Assembly (NCBI GenBank): GCA_903813345.2
Contig: CAIIXF020000002.1
Span: 24,814,455-24,878,454, forward strand
Reading direction: 5' to 3'
DNA length: 64,000 nt
DNA from: Owenia fusiformis
Taxonomy: Eukaryota > Annelida > Polychaeta > Sabellida > Oweniidae
This document shows, in pieces, positions 12,411 through 25,000 of this stretch. Both the position numbers and the translations under genes were made by a program. Numbering within the stretch: the stretch's first letter is position 1; every line of letters starts with the position of its first letter. The notes beneath the pieces were generated by a model. That model did no database searches, had not been told where the DNA came from, and worked only from the letters and a program-made list of their open reading frames with translations.

Positions 12411-12699
12411 TGCAGGGGAGGGGGGGGTCAAATTGACATACCCTTCTGTTTTTTAAATGGTACTTTTTGCAAGTTTTTCTTGTGCCATCATTATTATTTT
12501 TAGCTTGAGCCACAGATAAATGACACATTTTGGTGTAAAGATCAAGGTAATTTGGGGTAGAGGTGCAAAGTTATGATAGTCCGAAGTTGATCCCAATAAA
12601 GATGAAATTTATGAAATATTGATGGTTACCCTGTTCTTAAAACTATAAAAAAATGCAAAATGATGATAATTTCTAGATAATCATTTAGCAATAAGTAAT

Positions 12700-15300
12700 A
12701 AATATAAACCTCCTTAAAACCCCAAATTCCTAAATTTTGTTTTACATTTTAGTTCCACACTACAAAACCATGTAAATCATCAAAGAGGTTAAGAATTTCA
12801 GACCTAATATTGTACAATTTGTTTTGTTTTGAACTTCTTGAAAACCTTAAAGAGAGAATCAGATTCAGCAAGCAGCCAAACAAAAAATTGTTTAAATTTT
12901 TGAATATTTCTGGCTTGTGTCATTCCTTTTCATGTCTATTTGCTAAAAATCCCCAAAGTACACACTTTAGTGTAGGAAATCTAAAGATTTCTACAATAAT
13001 ATATTATTTTTCCATAAGAATGGAGAATGGTTACCATTCTTATTATTTTGGGAGTATTTAAACACCTTTCCCCCATTTTTGCACTTTGAATCCATTATAA
13101 CTTCATCAGTTTTTAACACATCATGAATCTTTTTAAAGATATTGTATTTTAGATTGTAAGGAATAGATTGGTAGGTGAATTGTACATGTTGCTTGTAATT
13201 TTATCACCCCTATAGATCTGATTCTGCCTTTTAACTTCCTTAAAACCGATCGATCTAAATTATGCTTTACATCTTAGTTCCATACTACTAAACCATATAT
13301 ATCATCATAGAGAGATATATACCTGAAATTCGTTAATGTCAGATATGATATTGTACAATTTGTCAAGTTTTGAACAGCTTTAAAACCTTAAACTTTCTCA
13401 AAACCCATCTAAATTATGTTTTCATTCTTAGTTCCACACTACTATGTATTACCAACCATATATTATATAATCATTGAGAGATAGATGTAAAGAACAAATA
13501 AGGGCCATCCACAGTTATACCTAAAATTAATAAATTCCAGACCTGTTATTGTACAATTCTTCATATTTTAACTTGTTTAAAACCTGTCTAACTTATGTTT
13601 GATATCTTAGTTCAACACTACTAAACCATATATGCCATCAAAAAGGGATAGGTGTAAAAAAACATAAGGTTCGTCCAAGGTAATACCAAAAATTCATTAA
13701 TATCAGCTCTGATATTGTACAATTCGTAAAAATTTGAACTTGTTGAAATCCTTAAACTTCTTTAAAATCCATCTCAATTATGTTTTACATATTAGCTCCA
13801 CACTACTATACAATATATACATATATCATCAAAAAGGGATAGATGTTAAAAATATAAGGGCCAAGCAAGATTATACTTTAAATTCGTTAATTTCTGATAT
13901 TGTACAATACACCAAGATTTTGAACTTGTTTAAAATGTTAAGCTTCTTTAAAACCTATCTAAATTATGTTTTATATATTTCCACACTACTAAACCAAATA
14001 TATCATGAAAAGGGGATAGGTTTAAAAAACATATGGGCCAACCAAGGTTATACTTGAAATCTGTTAATTGCAGACTTGATATTGTACAATTCTTCAAATT
14101 GTTTAAATCCTTAAACCTTCTTAAAATGCATCTAAATTATTTTTACATCATAGTCCCACACTACAAAACCATACATATCATCAAAGAGGGACAGATGTAG
14201 AGAATATAAGGCTCATCCAAGGTCATACCTAAAATTTGCAAATTCAGACCTGATATTGTACAATTCTTCATAACTTGTTGGAATCCTAAAACCTTTTCAA
14301 AATTCATCTAAATTATATTTTACATATTAGTTCCATACCATAAAACCAGGAATATCATCAAATGGGGATATAGATGTAAAATATAGATGTAAAAAAACAA
14401 AAGGGTCGTCCACGGTCATAGGTGAAATTCAAAATTACAGATCTGATATTATACAATTCTTCAAATTTTGGACTCATTAAAATCCTTAAACACTCTTCAA
14501 AACCATCTTAATCATTTTTGCATCTTAAATCCACGCTACAAAACAATACATATCATCAAAGAGTGACAGATGTAAAAATATAAGGCCCATCCAAGGTCTT
14601 ACCTGAAATTCGTAAATTCAGACCTGATATTGTACAATATTTCAAATTTTGAACTCATTAACATCCTTAAACCTTCTTAAAATTCATCTACATTATATTT
14701 TACATTTTAGTTCCACACTATAAAACCATGAATATAATCAAAGAGGAAAGGATGTAAAAAACTTAAGGCTCGTCCAAGGTCATACCGGAAATTCATGAAT
14801 TCAGACCTGATATTGTACAATTCTTGGACTCATTTAAAATCCTTAAACCTTCAAATCCATCTAAATTACTTTTACTCATTAGTTTCACACTACAAAACCA
14901 TACATATCATCAAAGAGGGACAGATGTAAAAATATAAGGCTCATCCAAGGTCTTACCTGAAATTCATAAATTCAGACCTTATATTGTACAATTCTTCAAA
15001 TTTTGGATTTGTTAATATCCTTAAACCACCTTAAAAACCATCTAAATTATTTTGTACATCTTAGTTCCATACTACAAAACCATAAATATCATCAAAAGGG
15101 GACAGATGTAAAAAATCTAAGGCTCATCCAAGGTCTTACCTAAAATTCGTAATTTCAGACCTGATATTATACAATTCTTTGAATTTTGAACTTGTTTAAA
15201 ACTTTTAACTTCCTTAAAACCCATTTTAATTATTTTTTACATCTTAGTTCCATACTTCAAAACCATATTTATTATCAAAGAGGGATAGATCTAGAAACCA
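12700..15300 (-). repeat. Right tandem array in inverse orientation, ~12 units
   Basis: This is the same ~183-bp monomer, reverse-complemented (TTGTACAATTCTTC, CTTAAAACCCATCTAAATTA, CTTAGTTCCACACTAC, ATCATCAAAGAGGGACAGAT). Copies are recognisable near 12779, 13300, 13467, 13637, 13826, 14004, 14179, 14355, 14554, 14737, 14910, 15091 and 15273. A non-repeat block of about 360 bp (roughly 12840-13205) interrupts it. The right array has about twice as many units as the left. A 107-codon open frame at 13734-14057 is repeat-derived. Confidence 0.85.
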
Positions 15301-15677
15301 TAGGCCTCAGCTATAGTCATACACAAAATCACGCCTCTCAAAAATGTCAAATTTTTCAAAAAATCAACAATTTTTTTCTTGGCTCCTACTGATTCAATTA
15401 ATTTGAATCTTTCAGGGCTTATAGGTCTGCTACTTGGCACTTCAGGTGAATTTTTCCAATGTCTTCCAGTGTCTGATTGAAAAGTGAGGCTCTAAATAGT
15501 AAGAAAATGGGTCACGAATTTGCCCCCCAGGGTACACACTTTGTACTATTATTCAAATTCTGTAGGAGTGATTGGCATTATTTATTTTTCGAATGATTCA
15601 TATATATAATGTCTATGTATGTAACTTACAAACATCAAGATATCTAAAGTTATTGAGAATGAAAAAAATATTTTACA

Positions 15678-15706
15678 GGGGTGGGGTTATTTTGGGGGGT
15701 GGGGGG
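15678..15706 (+). other. G-quadruplex motif in right foldback arm
   Basis: The runs GGGG-T-GGGG-TTATTTT-GGGGGG-T-GGGGGG form four G-tracts of four or more with short loops, mirrored as C-tracts in the left arm. Confidence 0.75.
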
Positions 15707-15853
15707 CTAATCCCTGAAAAAAAAGAATTATGTACCACTCTGAGAAGCTATCACCTAGGTGGAATTTTCATCCAAGACTTCCCCCTAACTGAAAATGCTG
15801 CCAAACCAACTATACTCCATTTATTAAGAATAATCCTCCTCGCTCTTAGAGTA

Positions 15854-18241
15854 TACAGGATTAAAGGGACTTAGTCTTTCTTCACACATTTGTAATGCTA
15901 AATCCTTTGTAACGTAAGTGATTACAAAACTTACAATCGCAAGATCAAAACTATACTATATAATTTGTGATTATCGTCAAAAAGTAACAACATTCAGTGT
16001 CTCCTCTAATACCATAGGTACATATGAACTCCTGAAAACGTTACTTAATCCTAGCTTGGACATATAAATCCCATAGAACACGAGTTTGAATCTCAGGACA
16101 CAGATCTAGAGTTTAAATAGCCCTTTAAACTTCCCTGTTGGAATTGACTCCTCTACTACACACTCAAAATCTGAGACTCTCAGCCAAATAACGTAACATT
16201 CTAGAGACCATTGGACATTCTTCTTTTCTTAAAAAATAGTATTTATTATCATCAGTATCTACATGCAGTGCCTTTTCGACATACCAACAGTAATTGTAAA
16301 CTGCAGTGAAAAAAAGATGTAGCTCCACTCTCAGTCTGCATGATGGCCCTGTCAGAATACTCTTGGATAGCTATGTTGTCTCTTCTTGTATGTCATTCCT
16401 GATTTGTTTCACTTTTGTGCGGGGCGCTTTTAACACTGTTTATTTGCTTCAACAAATTTATATTCCTTTGCTTGTGGTAAACGTCGAGTACTCATTTCAT
16501 TTTTGTCCAGCCAAGCAAGGCCCTTAAGCTTGTATCACCTTCCATCGCCTTTAGTCATATTATATCAACTAGATTTGAACACTCTTTCAGGCATTTCCCC
16601 GCCAGTCATGTTGCGTCTGCTTCAACTCTTGAACTACTATGTTAAAGTTTGCATCGCATCACTTTTCCCCTGCACTCTTTGGTGTTTTTGGCGTGCTTGG
16701 ACCCTTGGTTCTATTTTTCTCTGCTTCTGTAAGATCCTTTGGAATGATTTGTGATTGTTTTTTCCATGTTTATCTATGTTCAGGGAGCTTTGTTTTCTTA
16801 TGGGTACGTACGTCCCCAAGTTCTACTTATCCGTTTTCTAAAGAGCCATGCATGTCCTCTTGCAAAATTCCAGGCAAAATTTATATGAACTATTAATTGT
16901 GTGTTACTTGTACCACTGCCATAAACACGGTCACAATCATTGTTATCGGCATTACTTGGGAAATTGCTAACAGTCTCTCTTCTTTTTGATTTGTCTCCTG
17001 TATTATTACGCTATCTGAGACTAACATAACATGTCTCGGGCGCAATGACATAATTTTTTCTTTTATGGTCTTTATCTTTTTCAGATAGTGCACTCAGCTA
17101 TTGAGACAATGCATTTATGAACCCGAGCACGCTCTTTTTGGTGCTTTTTCCTATCACTATAGTCTTTTTGAATTTCAGCAGGATGCTTTCCCATCTACGA
17201 AAAGTATACAAGTTGATAAATGAACATACCTGTAAAGATTTGACGACAGAAAATGTGTGCAATAGAATTTATCAATTACGTTACCTATAGTAACGTAATT
17301 TATGACATAGAAAACGCAAGACTATAGCTTCAATTCAAATTGAATGATAGAAAAGTGTTTTTATATTCATTTTCACATTTATACTGACTGTCTTTATGCC
17401 ATAGATAACATCAAATTAACACTACATCTTCGTTTTACAAGAGAGATACTATATTAGGTGTCATATATACCTTAAATTGTGTGGATTTACTCTACAAAGG
17501 TGGTAGTGTTTCTTTATTCAGATTCAAATGAATATGAATACTCAAATTTCCCGCTTTATAAACTTTATTCAGAGCTAGGAGTATGGTAACCGTTATTTTC
17601 GTACTACTAGGTATCGTAAATGATGGTGTCGTAAATGATGCAAATACCCCTTTGCTGGCTGTATTATATTCAAACAATGTCAATTTAGTTAAAAATACTG
17701 ATCAACAAGGATCACTCCTACCACACAATAAGGTGATATAACATTAATTTGCTCAGACACGTATTGCCTGTGAAAACTATGACCACGTAAATGATTTTCT
17801 TATCTATAACTTCATGAAAAACGGGAATTATAATTTTCTGGCCCCAAAATCTCAACGTTTCAAATATCAACTTTTACGACTTTATATTAAGTATTCAAAT
17901 TGGAATCCAGATACGTATATGGCACATATGAAACATTAATTTTTCACCAGTTTTTATATGATTTATAGCACAGGGGGGTTGATATAAAAAAGTCTGGCGA
18001 CATTGGTCAAGGAACAGTTTCAACATGTTAAAAATGTCAAAATGATAGTTTCTGTCATTTAACCAGAAGCTGGGATCGTCTTGTGTATAATACTCCACTT
18101 TATATGGGATGTTATGCATGAAAAATTCTCTAATGGCACCATACAATCCTGATTTTTGATATGGCGACAGTCACGTAACTGATGAATAGTCCTATTCTAG
18201 TACATATAATAAAATATGTGTAACTGAGAAATCATATATTA
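15854..18241. other. Spacer between foldback arms, no supported gene
   Basis: Both strands contain 60-85 codon frames between 16306 and 17093, some lysine-rich. All are interrupted by stops and lack splice signals or domain motifs. A decayed coding sequence on the minus strand (about 16545-17093) is possible, but I cannot identify it. Confidence 0.4.
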
Positions 18242-19294
18242 CAGGGCGTTCAATAAGTATTGCTAATTTTGCTATAACTTTTGGTCTGTTAGTTTTTCCT
18301 TCATGATACTTCCACAACGTAAGGTACATATATCTGACTATATTTTATGAAAGTGTCAAGACAATCGAATCAGTATTGACAAAGTTATGGTTACTAAGGT
18401 AACCAGTATCATGGATATGCGGGGCAAATTCCTCACGTCACTTTGGATGACATTATGAGTGTTGAAAGCAGTATAATTTATACCATTTAACTCTTGGGAT
18501 ATGAAGTGCAGTTACAAATAACTCATTCCAGAATAACTTCAAGATCCATATTAACTTCATGAGGTGCTCAAAATAGGCACCCTTAGCGTCAATGCACAGT
18601 TGCTGTCTGGCGACCCACTCGTGGTACACATTTTTGAAGCCACCCTTAAAGTGTGTGGTTAGGGGGTATTCACTGCAGACATCAGCTGATTGAGATTCTG
18701 GTGTGATATTCCTCTCAGATCCCTTTTCACTGGGGCGAATACAACAAAATCAAGTGGGGCCTTTTCTGGGAAATATGCTGTGTGGGGCAGTGCTTCCATG
18801 CCAAGCGCTGTTATTGTATTTAGGAGAATAGAGGATCTGTGAGCAGGGGCCTTATCCTGGTGGAACGTATAGGTCGATATTGCTCTTTGAGGACTTTGAA
18901 GTGTGTGGCTAGGGATGTGCAGTGTTCACTACAGACATTCGCTGATTGAGATTCTAGTGCGACAATTCTCTCAGATCACTTTTCACCGCTGTTAGATAAT
19001 ACATATAATTCGAACTGACAACATCAAGATTTGACCAAATCAACAGTTTTTATTCATCAACGTGTTTATTTGATGTATAACAATAAGTCATCATGAAAGC
19101 CCTTAAGGTTGCCCCGCGTATCCGTGACAGTGGTTACCATAGTAACCATAACTTAGTCAATACTATGTCGGGTGTCTGGAAATTTGGATAGAATAAGGTC
19201 AGATATGTGTTGCTTATGTTGTAAAAGTTTCATGAAGGAAAATGCAAGATAACAAAAGTTATAACAAAATTAGCAATACTTATTGAACGCCCTG
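18242..19294. mobile_element. Mariner/Tc1-type element remnant with ~190-bp inverted ends
   Basis: The ends read CAGGGCGTTCAATAAGTATT and its reverse complement, flanked by TA on both sides (18240-18241 and 19295-19296), the standard IS630-Tc1-mariner target. Inverted pairing extends about 180-190 bp and includes the GGTTACCATAGTAACC region. Length is 1053 bp. A degenerate transposase reading frame lies inside on the minus strand, so the copy is dead. It sits inside the larger foldback. Confidence 0.85.
18536..18873 (-). pseudogene. Mariner-family transposase C-terminal remnant
   Basis: Minus-strand translation gives FHQDKAPAHRS near the high-coordinate end, then a YFPEKAPLDFVVFAPVKRDL stretch. 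This matches the catalytic 'HxDNAPxH ... SPDLAPxDFxLFPxLK' pattern of mariner transposases, with the third acidic residue region present. Stops and frame breaks follow (after ...LMSAVNTP), and the N-terminal DNA-binding part is not seen. It is the internal gene of the TA-flanked element and is not functional. Confidence 0.75.
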
Positions 19295-19431
19295 TACAAA
19301 CGTGCTAGGTAGAGGGTCATATATACTATTTATATATACAACAAAAAGTGATGTTGGTAATGAGAATGCTGAGATTGAGCCCTGGGTCACCTATTTTGCA
19401 TTCTTATTGAGAATCACAAGCAATTTTGTTT
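19295..19431. other. Short spacer right of mariner remnant
   Basis: This spacer contains GCATTCTTATTGAGAAT, the inverted partner of 9779-9800. Nothing else is evident. Confidence 0.45.
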
Positions 19432-19650
19432 GTGTAACTCAAATTTTGTCTTCTCGATTTCAGTCATAAATTACGTCAATATAGCGTGCAAACTTTGTGT
19501 AGATGTTGTCATTCCGGGATGCCCAAACGTGTTAGGAACACATACATGTAGATACTCGAATGATCTTCATTGGACATCAGTGTGCAGAGAAATCGTAATT
19601 TTACTGAGTGGCTTCACGAAAAAATAAATAGGGTTATAAGCCACGTTAAA
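19432..19650 (-). repeat. Right arm of large foldback (pairs with 9206-9415)
   Basis: This is the reverse complement of the left arm, including TGGCTTCACGAAAAAATAAA and GATAGCGTGCAAACTTTGTG-like strings. The arms are separated by about 10 kb that holds the 5.2-kb foldback element and a mariner remnant. Confidence 0.85.
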
Positions 19651-21890
19651 TGATATCTAAATTCTAACCTATTTGACTTAGATTAGTTGAAATTGCTAAC
19701 CTTCAATCTTGTTTCATTCCTACCGTTCATAGAAACTGCAACGTCTGCAATAGGGATGTTGAAGCTATTTGGAATCTGAAAGTGAAAGTCAGATTTCAGG
19801 GGTCGTATCATAAGTTCAGTAGCATTAAAACTTAATTCTAGGTATAATTGATAAATCAATAGTTTCGAAGCTATTCTCAGTGTAAAAAGTGTTTGGGTTC
19901 ATTTTCTGGCCTATTAATTTCATAGGGTGTTAATGAATCAATTTAGCCAAGGGCAAATGGGAGATCGTTCCAAATATTCCTCATATTGTTCCATTTTTCA
20001 AGAGATGGCCAGCGAGCATTTGATGCGGGTAGCAAGGGCAAGATCTCAGCCAGATCAATGTGTTGAGAAGTCTATTGTAAGGTGGCAAGCTATGTCAAAA
20101 GTTCGAGGCAAAAAATTCCCTGCCATCTCATGAAATGTATTATAATTAACTGTTTCATCCAAAGTTTCGAAAAACTCATATGGGTGTATTTCAAATAATC
20201 CAAGGACATCCCGTCCTTGCCGGCAGTTGTTGTTATTTAGCCCTATCTGTGGCGACAATTTAACAAGGAATACGGAGGAGGCGCAAATAAAAAACATCAT
20301 CGCTGGAATTTTGTCATTTGGAAGGCCTTCTGGTGGTAGTGCAGCTAGAAACATTAAGCAATGCAACTAAAGCATGCCTCTCTCTTAGGGTCAAAGTATG
20401 CCTTCTACTAAAAATGCAATCAAAAACATACTTGACCATTTTTGACATTTTCTCTGAACAAATTGCCTAAACAACCTCATCATTTATATCAAAAGCTTCA
20501 ATGGGTATAATATTATAATTATGAGAATAACCGAGTAGAGAGAACTAAGTATAGTATGTGGATGTATACATTCTTTAGAAGTATTTAATTTTGGTCCATC
20601 AAATCACTGTATTGCCACTGGAAACCAACTTTTCATTTCGTACACATTTGAAACCACACCTTTTACACAAAACAATTGTATTGTTTAGTATATTTTTGAA
20701 AGTACCTTTTTACCACCTAACAGTCATCCGATAAACCATTCATGAAGGAACAGACATATGAAAACAAATAACATAATCATTACTAATAAGTCAAATGGGT
20801 TGCTCATGAACACCAAATGCAAGGTATAGTAGAGTGATTTATAGACAATAACTGAACGGCTTCAAATACAATCTATAGTAATAAGAATATTCAGTGGTGC
20901 AGTTATACTTTATAAAAGATGTAACTGCATTGAGATATTTGTGCACTGTAGGATTATATATGAAAATACAGCATGCACGGTTGTCAATATACTGTACACG
21001 ATAATATATGAAAACACAGTCATGTACAGTTGTCAATATACTGTACACGCAGATAAAGTTCGGAAATGAAATTTAAAATAGATTGTTTTTTCCAAACCCG
21101 TATGACTTGAACCCTGAAAGCTCACTTTCACTTTCCCAGGAAAGCTCATTTTCAGATTCCGAATGGCTTCAAGATCCCTAATAGAGTAACGTTTGTACTA
21201 CCGACAAAACAGGAGATACGTTGAATTGATACTACCATCACATTTTCACTCGACCAAAACCGAGAGAAGTATGTTAGAAAAAGAATCACTGGAAAAACTA
21301 GGAAAATAATCGGTTTAAGAACGAGAGATATCTTGCAAAAGTGGCAGAATTCGAGCATTGAACGTTCACCGTCATTTTTCCGGATTTTGACATTTTTTGG
21401 GCTGTAAAAAGCAAATTGTGTTTTTCGTCAATTTTTATTCTGGGCTGTTAAAATAATTTTCATTAATATGTACTGATTTTAAGCAGGTTTATGAATTGAT
21501 CTGGATGTACCAAATGGGAATAAGTAAGGATTATGAAGTAAGGGATTGCTCTTCCCATTTGAACCATGCAATTTGTGTCGAAAAAAGTGTTGTCAACCTA
21601 TCAATATTATCCATACTATATTTTTTTATCCAAATCTTTAGGAACCAAATTAGCGGCCCCTTTTGGACATTAATGAACCTTTTTAATTTAGCCTTATTTT
21701 TCATTTTAAGCCAAAGTATCATGAAAATTGGGCTTGATTTGATTTGTTTTAAGGGTCCTAAATGCTAGTTTCAGATCCGCCCCTGTGCAACTATACTCAT
21801 CCTTAAATGTATTGTGCTAAATGTATTTTGTTTTTGTGTATCGCATAAATGAATATTGAAAATGTAGTATTACTGGTTGAGTAAGCATAC
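19651..21890. other. Upstream intergenic region of the SLC6 gene
   Basis: A 103-codon minus-strand frame (20055-20366) has a hydrophobic start, but no domain or splice support. Near 20955-21053 a ~50-bp tandem duplication (TTGTCAATATACTGTACACG) occurs. A string ending TTGAAGC(C/T)ATT(C/T)GGAATCTGAAA appears on the plus strand near 19750 and inverted near 21150. No gene is called. Confidence 0.4.
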
Positions 21891-21928
21891 ATATAAGACA
21901 CGCATTTTAAACTTCTTCCAAGTCATTC
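21891..21928 (+). promoter_or_regulatory. Candidate TATA/Inr core promoter of the SLC6 gene
   Basis: ATATAAG at 21891-21897 is followed about 30 bp later by GTCATTC (21922-21928), which fits an initiator. The start codon is at 21973. The spacing fits a TATA-type promoter, but AT-rich DNA yields such matches by chance. Confidence 0.3.
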
Positions 21929-21972
21929 AGCAATATCAAACGCTGTAAGATCAAAACATAAAAACGTCGAAA

Positions 21973-22072
21973 ATGGAAATTCGAAATGTTTCCGGTAAAA
22001 GTGAAAAAATTGTCAATTATGACGACTCCAACGAATCCCAGGATGGTGCTGTTGCACGAGGGAACTGGTCAG
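21973..22072 (+). CDS. SLC6 exon 1: N-terminus
   Basis: The start ATG is the first in frame, and the exon encodes residues 1-33 plus one base. It is acidic and polar, ending ARGNWS, the conserved cytosolic gate motif (Arg29, Trp32). The donor is GTAAGG. Confidence 0.9.
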
Positions 22073-25000
22073 GTAAGGCCAATAAAATATTTTTATAATT
22101 TTTCTGCAACGATTTGCCTGCCACCATAACAAGGGGTAGACGTAGAGATTTTCATTTTAAAGGACACAATTCGTAAATCTAAACAACACTGGTCCCCTCT
22201 TGGTTATAAAGACGTTACAAAATGGATGATTTTCCGTTGGAGAACATTTACTCTCTGGCAACACTGACGGTAAACCATTGGAGCGAGCTCATCTGCCCTT
22301 GTTTAATTTTTTTTTCCAGAATTAAAATCCTTCAGGAATGGAAAGGAAAAAGATACTAACCAGTGATTATTACATATGAAACAAACATTTTGATTGTTTT
22401 TGATTGTGTGTCTGGCTAATACATGTTTAATTTTTATATATAGAGGTCTCTGGTATATTAATCCTGCAATGCACAATAGTTAGGTGTCTTAATGTGAATG
22501 TATTTCCATAATTTTATAGTTTTACACAGTGTTCCAATGGCAAAGACAGATCTAGATATACAGTGAATTTGACTATAGTATCATTTTATATTATAATTAA
22601 GTACTAGTACTTACTATAGGAAAACTGGAGTTTTTGCTGTCTTGCCTAACATTTGCTGTTGGACTAGGAAACATATGGCGATTTCCGTACCTTTGCTACA
22701 GAAATGGCGGTGGTGAGTTATAATAATTTTGATATGCCAATGCAATCAGACTGGCTTGTTTTATTCAGTTTATTATATTATTTTGGAGAGCACATCTCGA
22801 GGGCAAATTTAAGAATTGCAATATAATTGTACAGATAAAATAATTATAATGCACTTTAAGTAAAACATATCCTTGGGTTATGGGTGATTTATTGAGAAAA
22901 CTGATCCTGATATTGTAAATGTTAAAGGTAGTGTCCACTCGGTGCCAAAGGGATAGCTCTATATTCAATCAAAACTAAAAATTATACAAAGTCAAATCAC
23001 ATGCAATAAACAGTTTAACTTGTGGAAATCAAAATTCTGCCAAATAGTCAATTTCGGTTCAACATAATATCCATGAATGCACAGTGATCTCTTCATCACC
23101 AAATGAATACTATCTTAGGCTAAATTGGTTATTTTCTGGATATATGAGGAGAGTCTGACCAGCGTTACTCCATTTTAGTGCTGGACTACGCGTTATTTTA
23201 GGCGAGTCGCAGTCTATTACTGGAGAGGTTAAGCTAACGATGTTTTTCACAACGTAACCGTGAACGCAAAGTACAAAAATTAACAAAGGAATGTATCGAG
23301 CGCTCATAGTTTTATGCGCGCTTAGTCTACTTCAGATACTCTTTCAGCTTCAGAGTTTCGGGTTTAGAACGGGAGATTTGAATATTTGACGTTGGGTCAA
23401 CGGGAACCATTTTACTCGTGTCTATTGAACACTATGCTGTCAATTTTGATTTCGATGTACAGTTGAATTCTTGCTGAACACGATGATGTATGTCATGCAT
23501 GATTTAGCGCCAAAAATCTTACGAAACGAGCTCGTTTAAAATATGTATTAGAAAACCAGCTATAAAACCGCATCAATGACATACTATAGAATCATTACAC
23601 GCTATGGTGTAGTCTAAACAAACACTGGATTTGAACGGCTATTTATATGAGAAGGCTACATGAATTTGTATATGGTCGAGTGATACGTACAGGTTCAGTT
23701 TCGATTATATATGCAAAGCTTAACCTCTCCACTGTGACTTCTATAACATAAACCACACTGATGTCATGTCTTCGTTTACTAATGTATATACCTATTTTTG
23801 ATTACAACTCTTAGTCAAACGTAACGGTAGTGAAATAGAGAAGTCAAATACCCGGTTAACTTTTTAACCTTAAATACAAATAAATGAATGGATGTATTGA
23901 TGGATTTCATTCGTAAAGACCAATAAAGCTGAGGTTTCGCAAGTGTCACATCATGGACATTATTCTAGATGTTTTGCTTTTTTGACAATTTAGTCTATTC
24001 AAGCCTTGTAAATGAGCTCACTCAGTTATAAAAATCACACGCCAACTGGCAAGCATACAACTCGGTCAGTCATTCTCAAAAACTGGGTCCATTTGATGTT
24101 CAGAGCAACAGGCATGGGTAGAGATTGCCAATATCCATTAGCCACACATCTGCATTTATTTAATTTAATTCCAATTTCCAGGAGCATTCTTGTTTCCATA
24201 TTTGCTGTTCGTTGCCCTCTGTGCCATGCCGTTATTCTTTTTGGAAGTGGCGATTGGGCAATTTGGAAGTCTTAGTTCAATAGCAACATGGAAGCTGAGC
24301 CCATTATTCAAAGGTATGGGAATGATGGATTATTCAACGTTTACTATAGTTAAGCAGAAGGTCATACATGTCATGCATATTTAACATACATAAATTGTAC
24401 GATAGATAATTTTTTTACTGTTTTTATAACTATACCTTTAGAAATGTAATTTTATTCAAACCTTGGATTCCGTTGACATCAGAAATTAAATTGATAATGG
24501 TAAAACACAGTATTTTTACTTTCAAAACTAGATGAATGCAGTATATGATATTTCTTTTTCTAGGTATAGGATACAGTATGACCCTTCTTGTGTTTGTGGT
24601 AAATATTTACTACAACGTAATCGTAGCCTGGACAATCTACTTCATCTTCGCTTCATTTACTTGGACTCTTCCATGGAGTACGTGTGGTAATTCATGGAAC
24701 ACGCCCCAATGTAGCTTAATAGGACAGGTGAATAATATATTGTTCATTTTGATTAACTTTTATTCATATCGTATGACTTCCCCATTGTTTTGCCGTTTTA
24801 CTACTTGCCACAATCAACCTCACTGCCAGCATATCAAGCCAAGCCCAACTACAGTACTTTCGGGTGGATATCCTTCAAAAATCAAGTTGGCATGGTTACC
24901 AAAGCCTATTAGTTACCATGGCAACCGTGGAAATGGGGTAAAAAATGAGAGCAAAAAAGCACCCAAAACCAACATAATGGCACTAATTTATAAAATATTT

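Larger units (their letters stand above)
10647..15853. mobile_element. 5.2-kb foldback transposon-like element with inverted subterminal arrays
   Basis: The ends are inverted copies beginning TACTCTAAGAGCGAGGAGG, and pairing continues for about 700 bp on each side. Inside, ~183-bp tandem repeats run in one orientation on the left and the opposite orientation on the right, facing a small unique centre. The element is flanked by TAC at 10644-10646 and TAC at 15854-15856, a possible 3-bp target duplication (TA is also possible). No transposase ORF is visible, so it would be non-autonomous. The layout recalls FB/Galileo-type foldback elements, but I cannot assign a superfamily. Confidence 0.8.

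Noticed and set aside
13734-14057. 107-codon ORF
   Set aside because: It reads through two units of the ~183-bp array and repeats the same peptide words; frames are not kept in other units.
16306-17093. Coding genes on either strand
   Set aside because: Frames are short and broken, without domain motifs or splice sites.
20055-20366. 103-codon minus-strand ORF with hydrophobic start
   Set aside because: No domain, no splice sites and an overlapping equally open plus-strand frame; not enough to call a gene.
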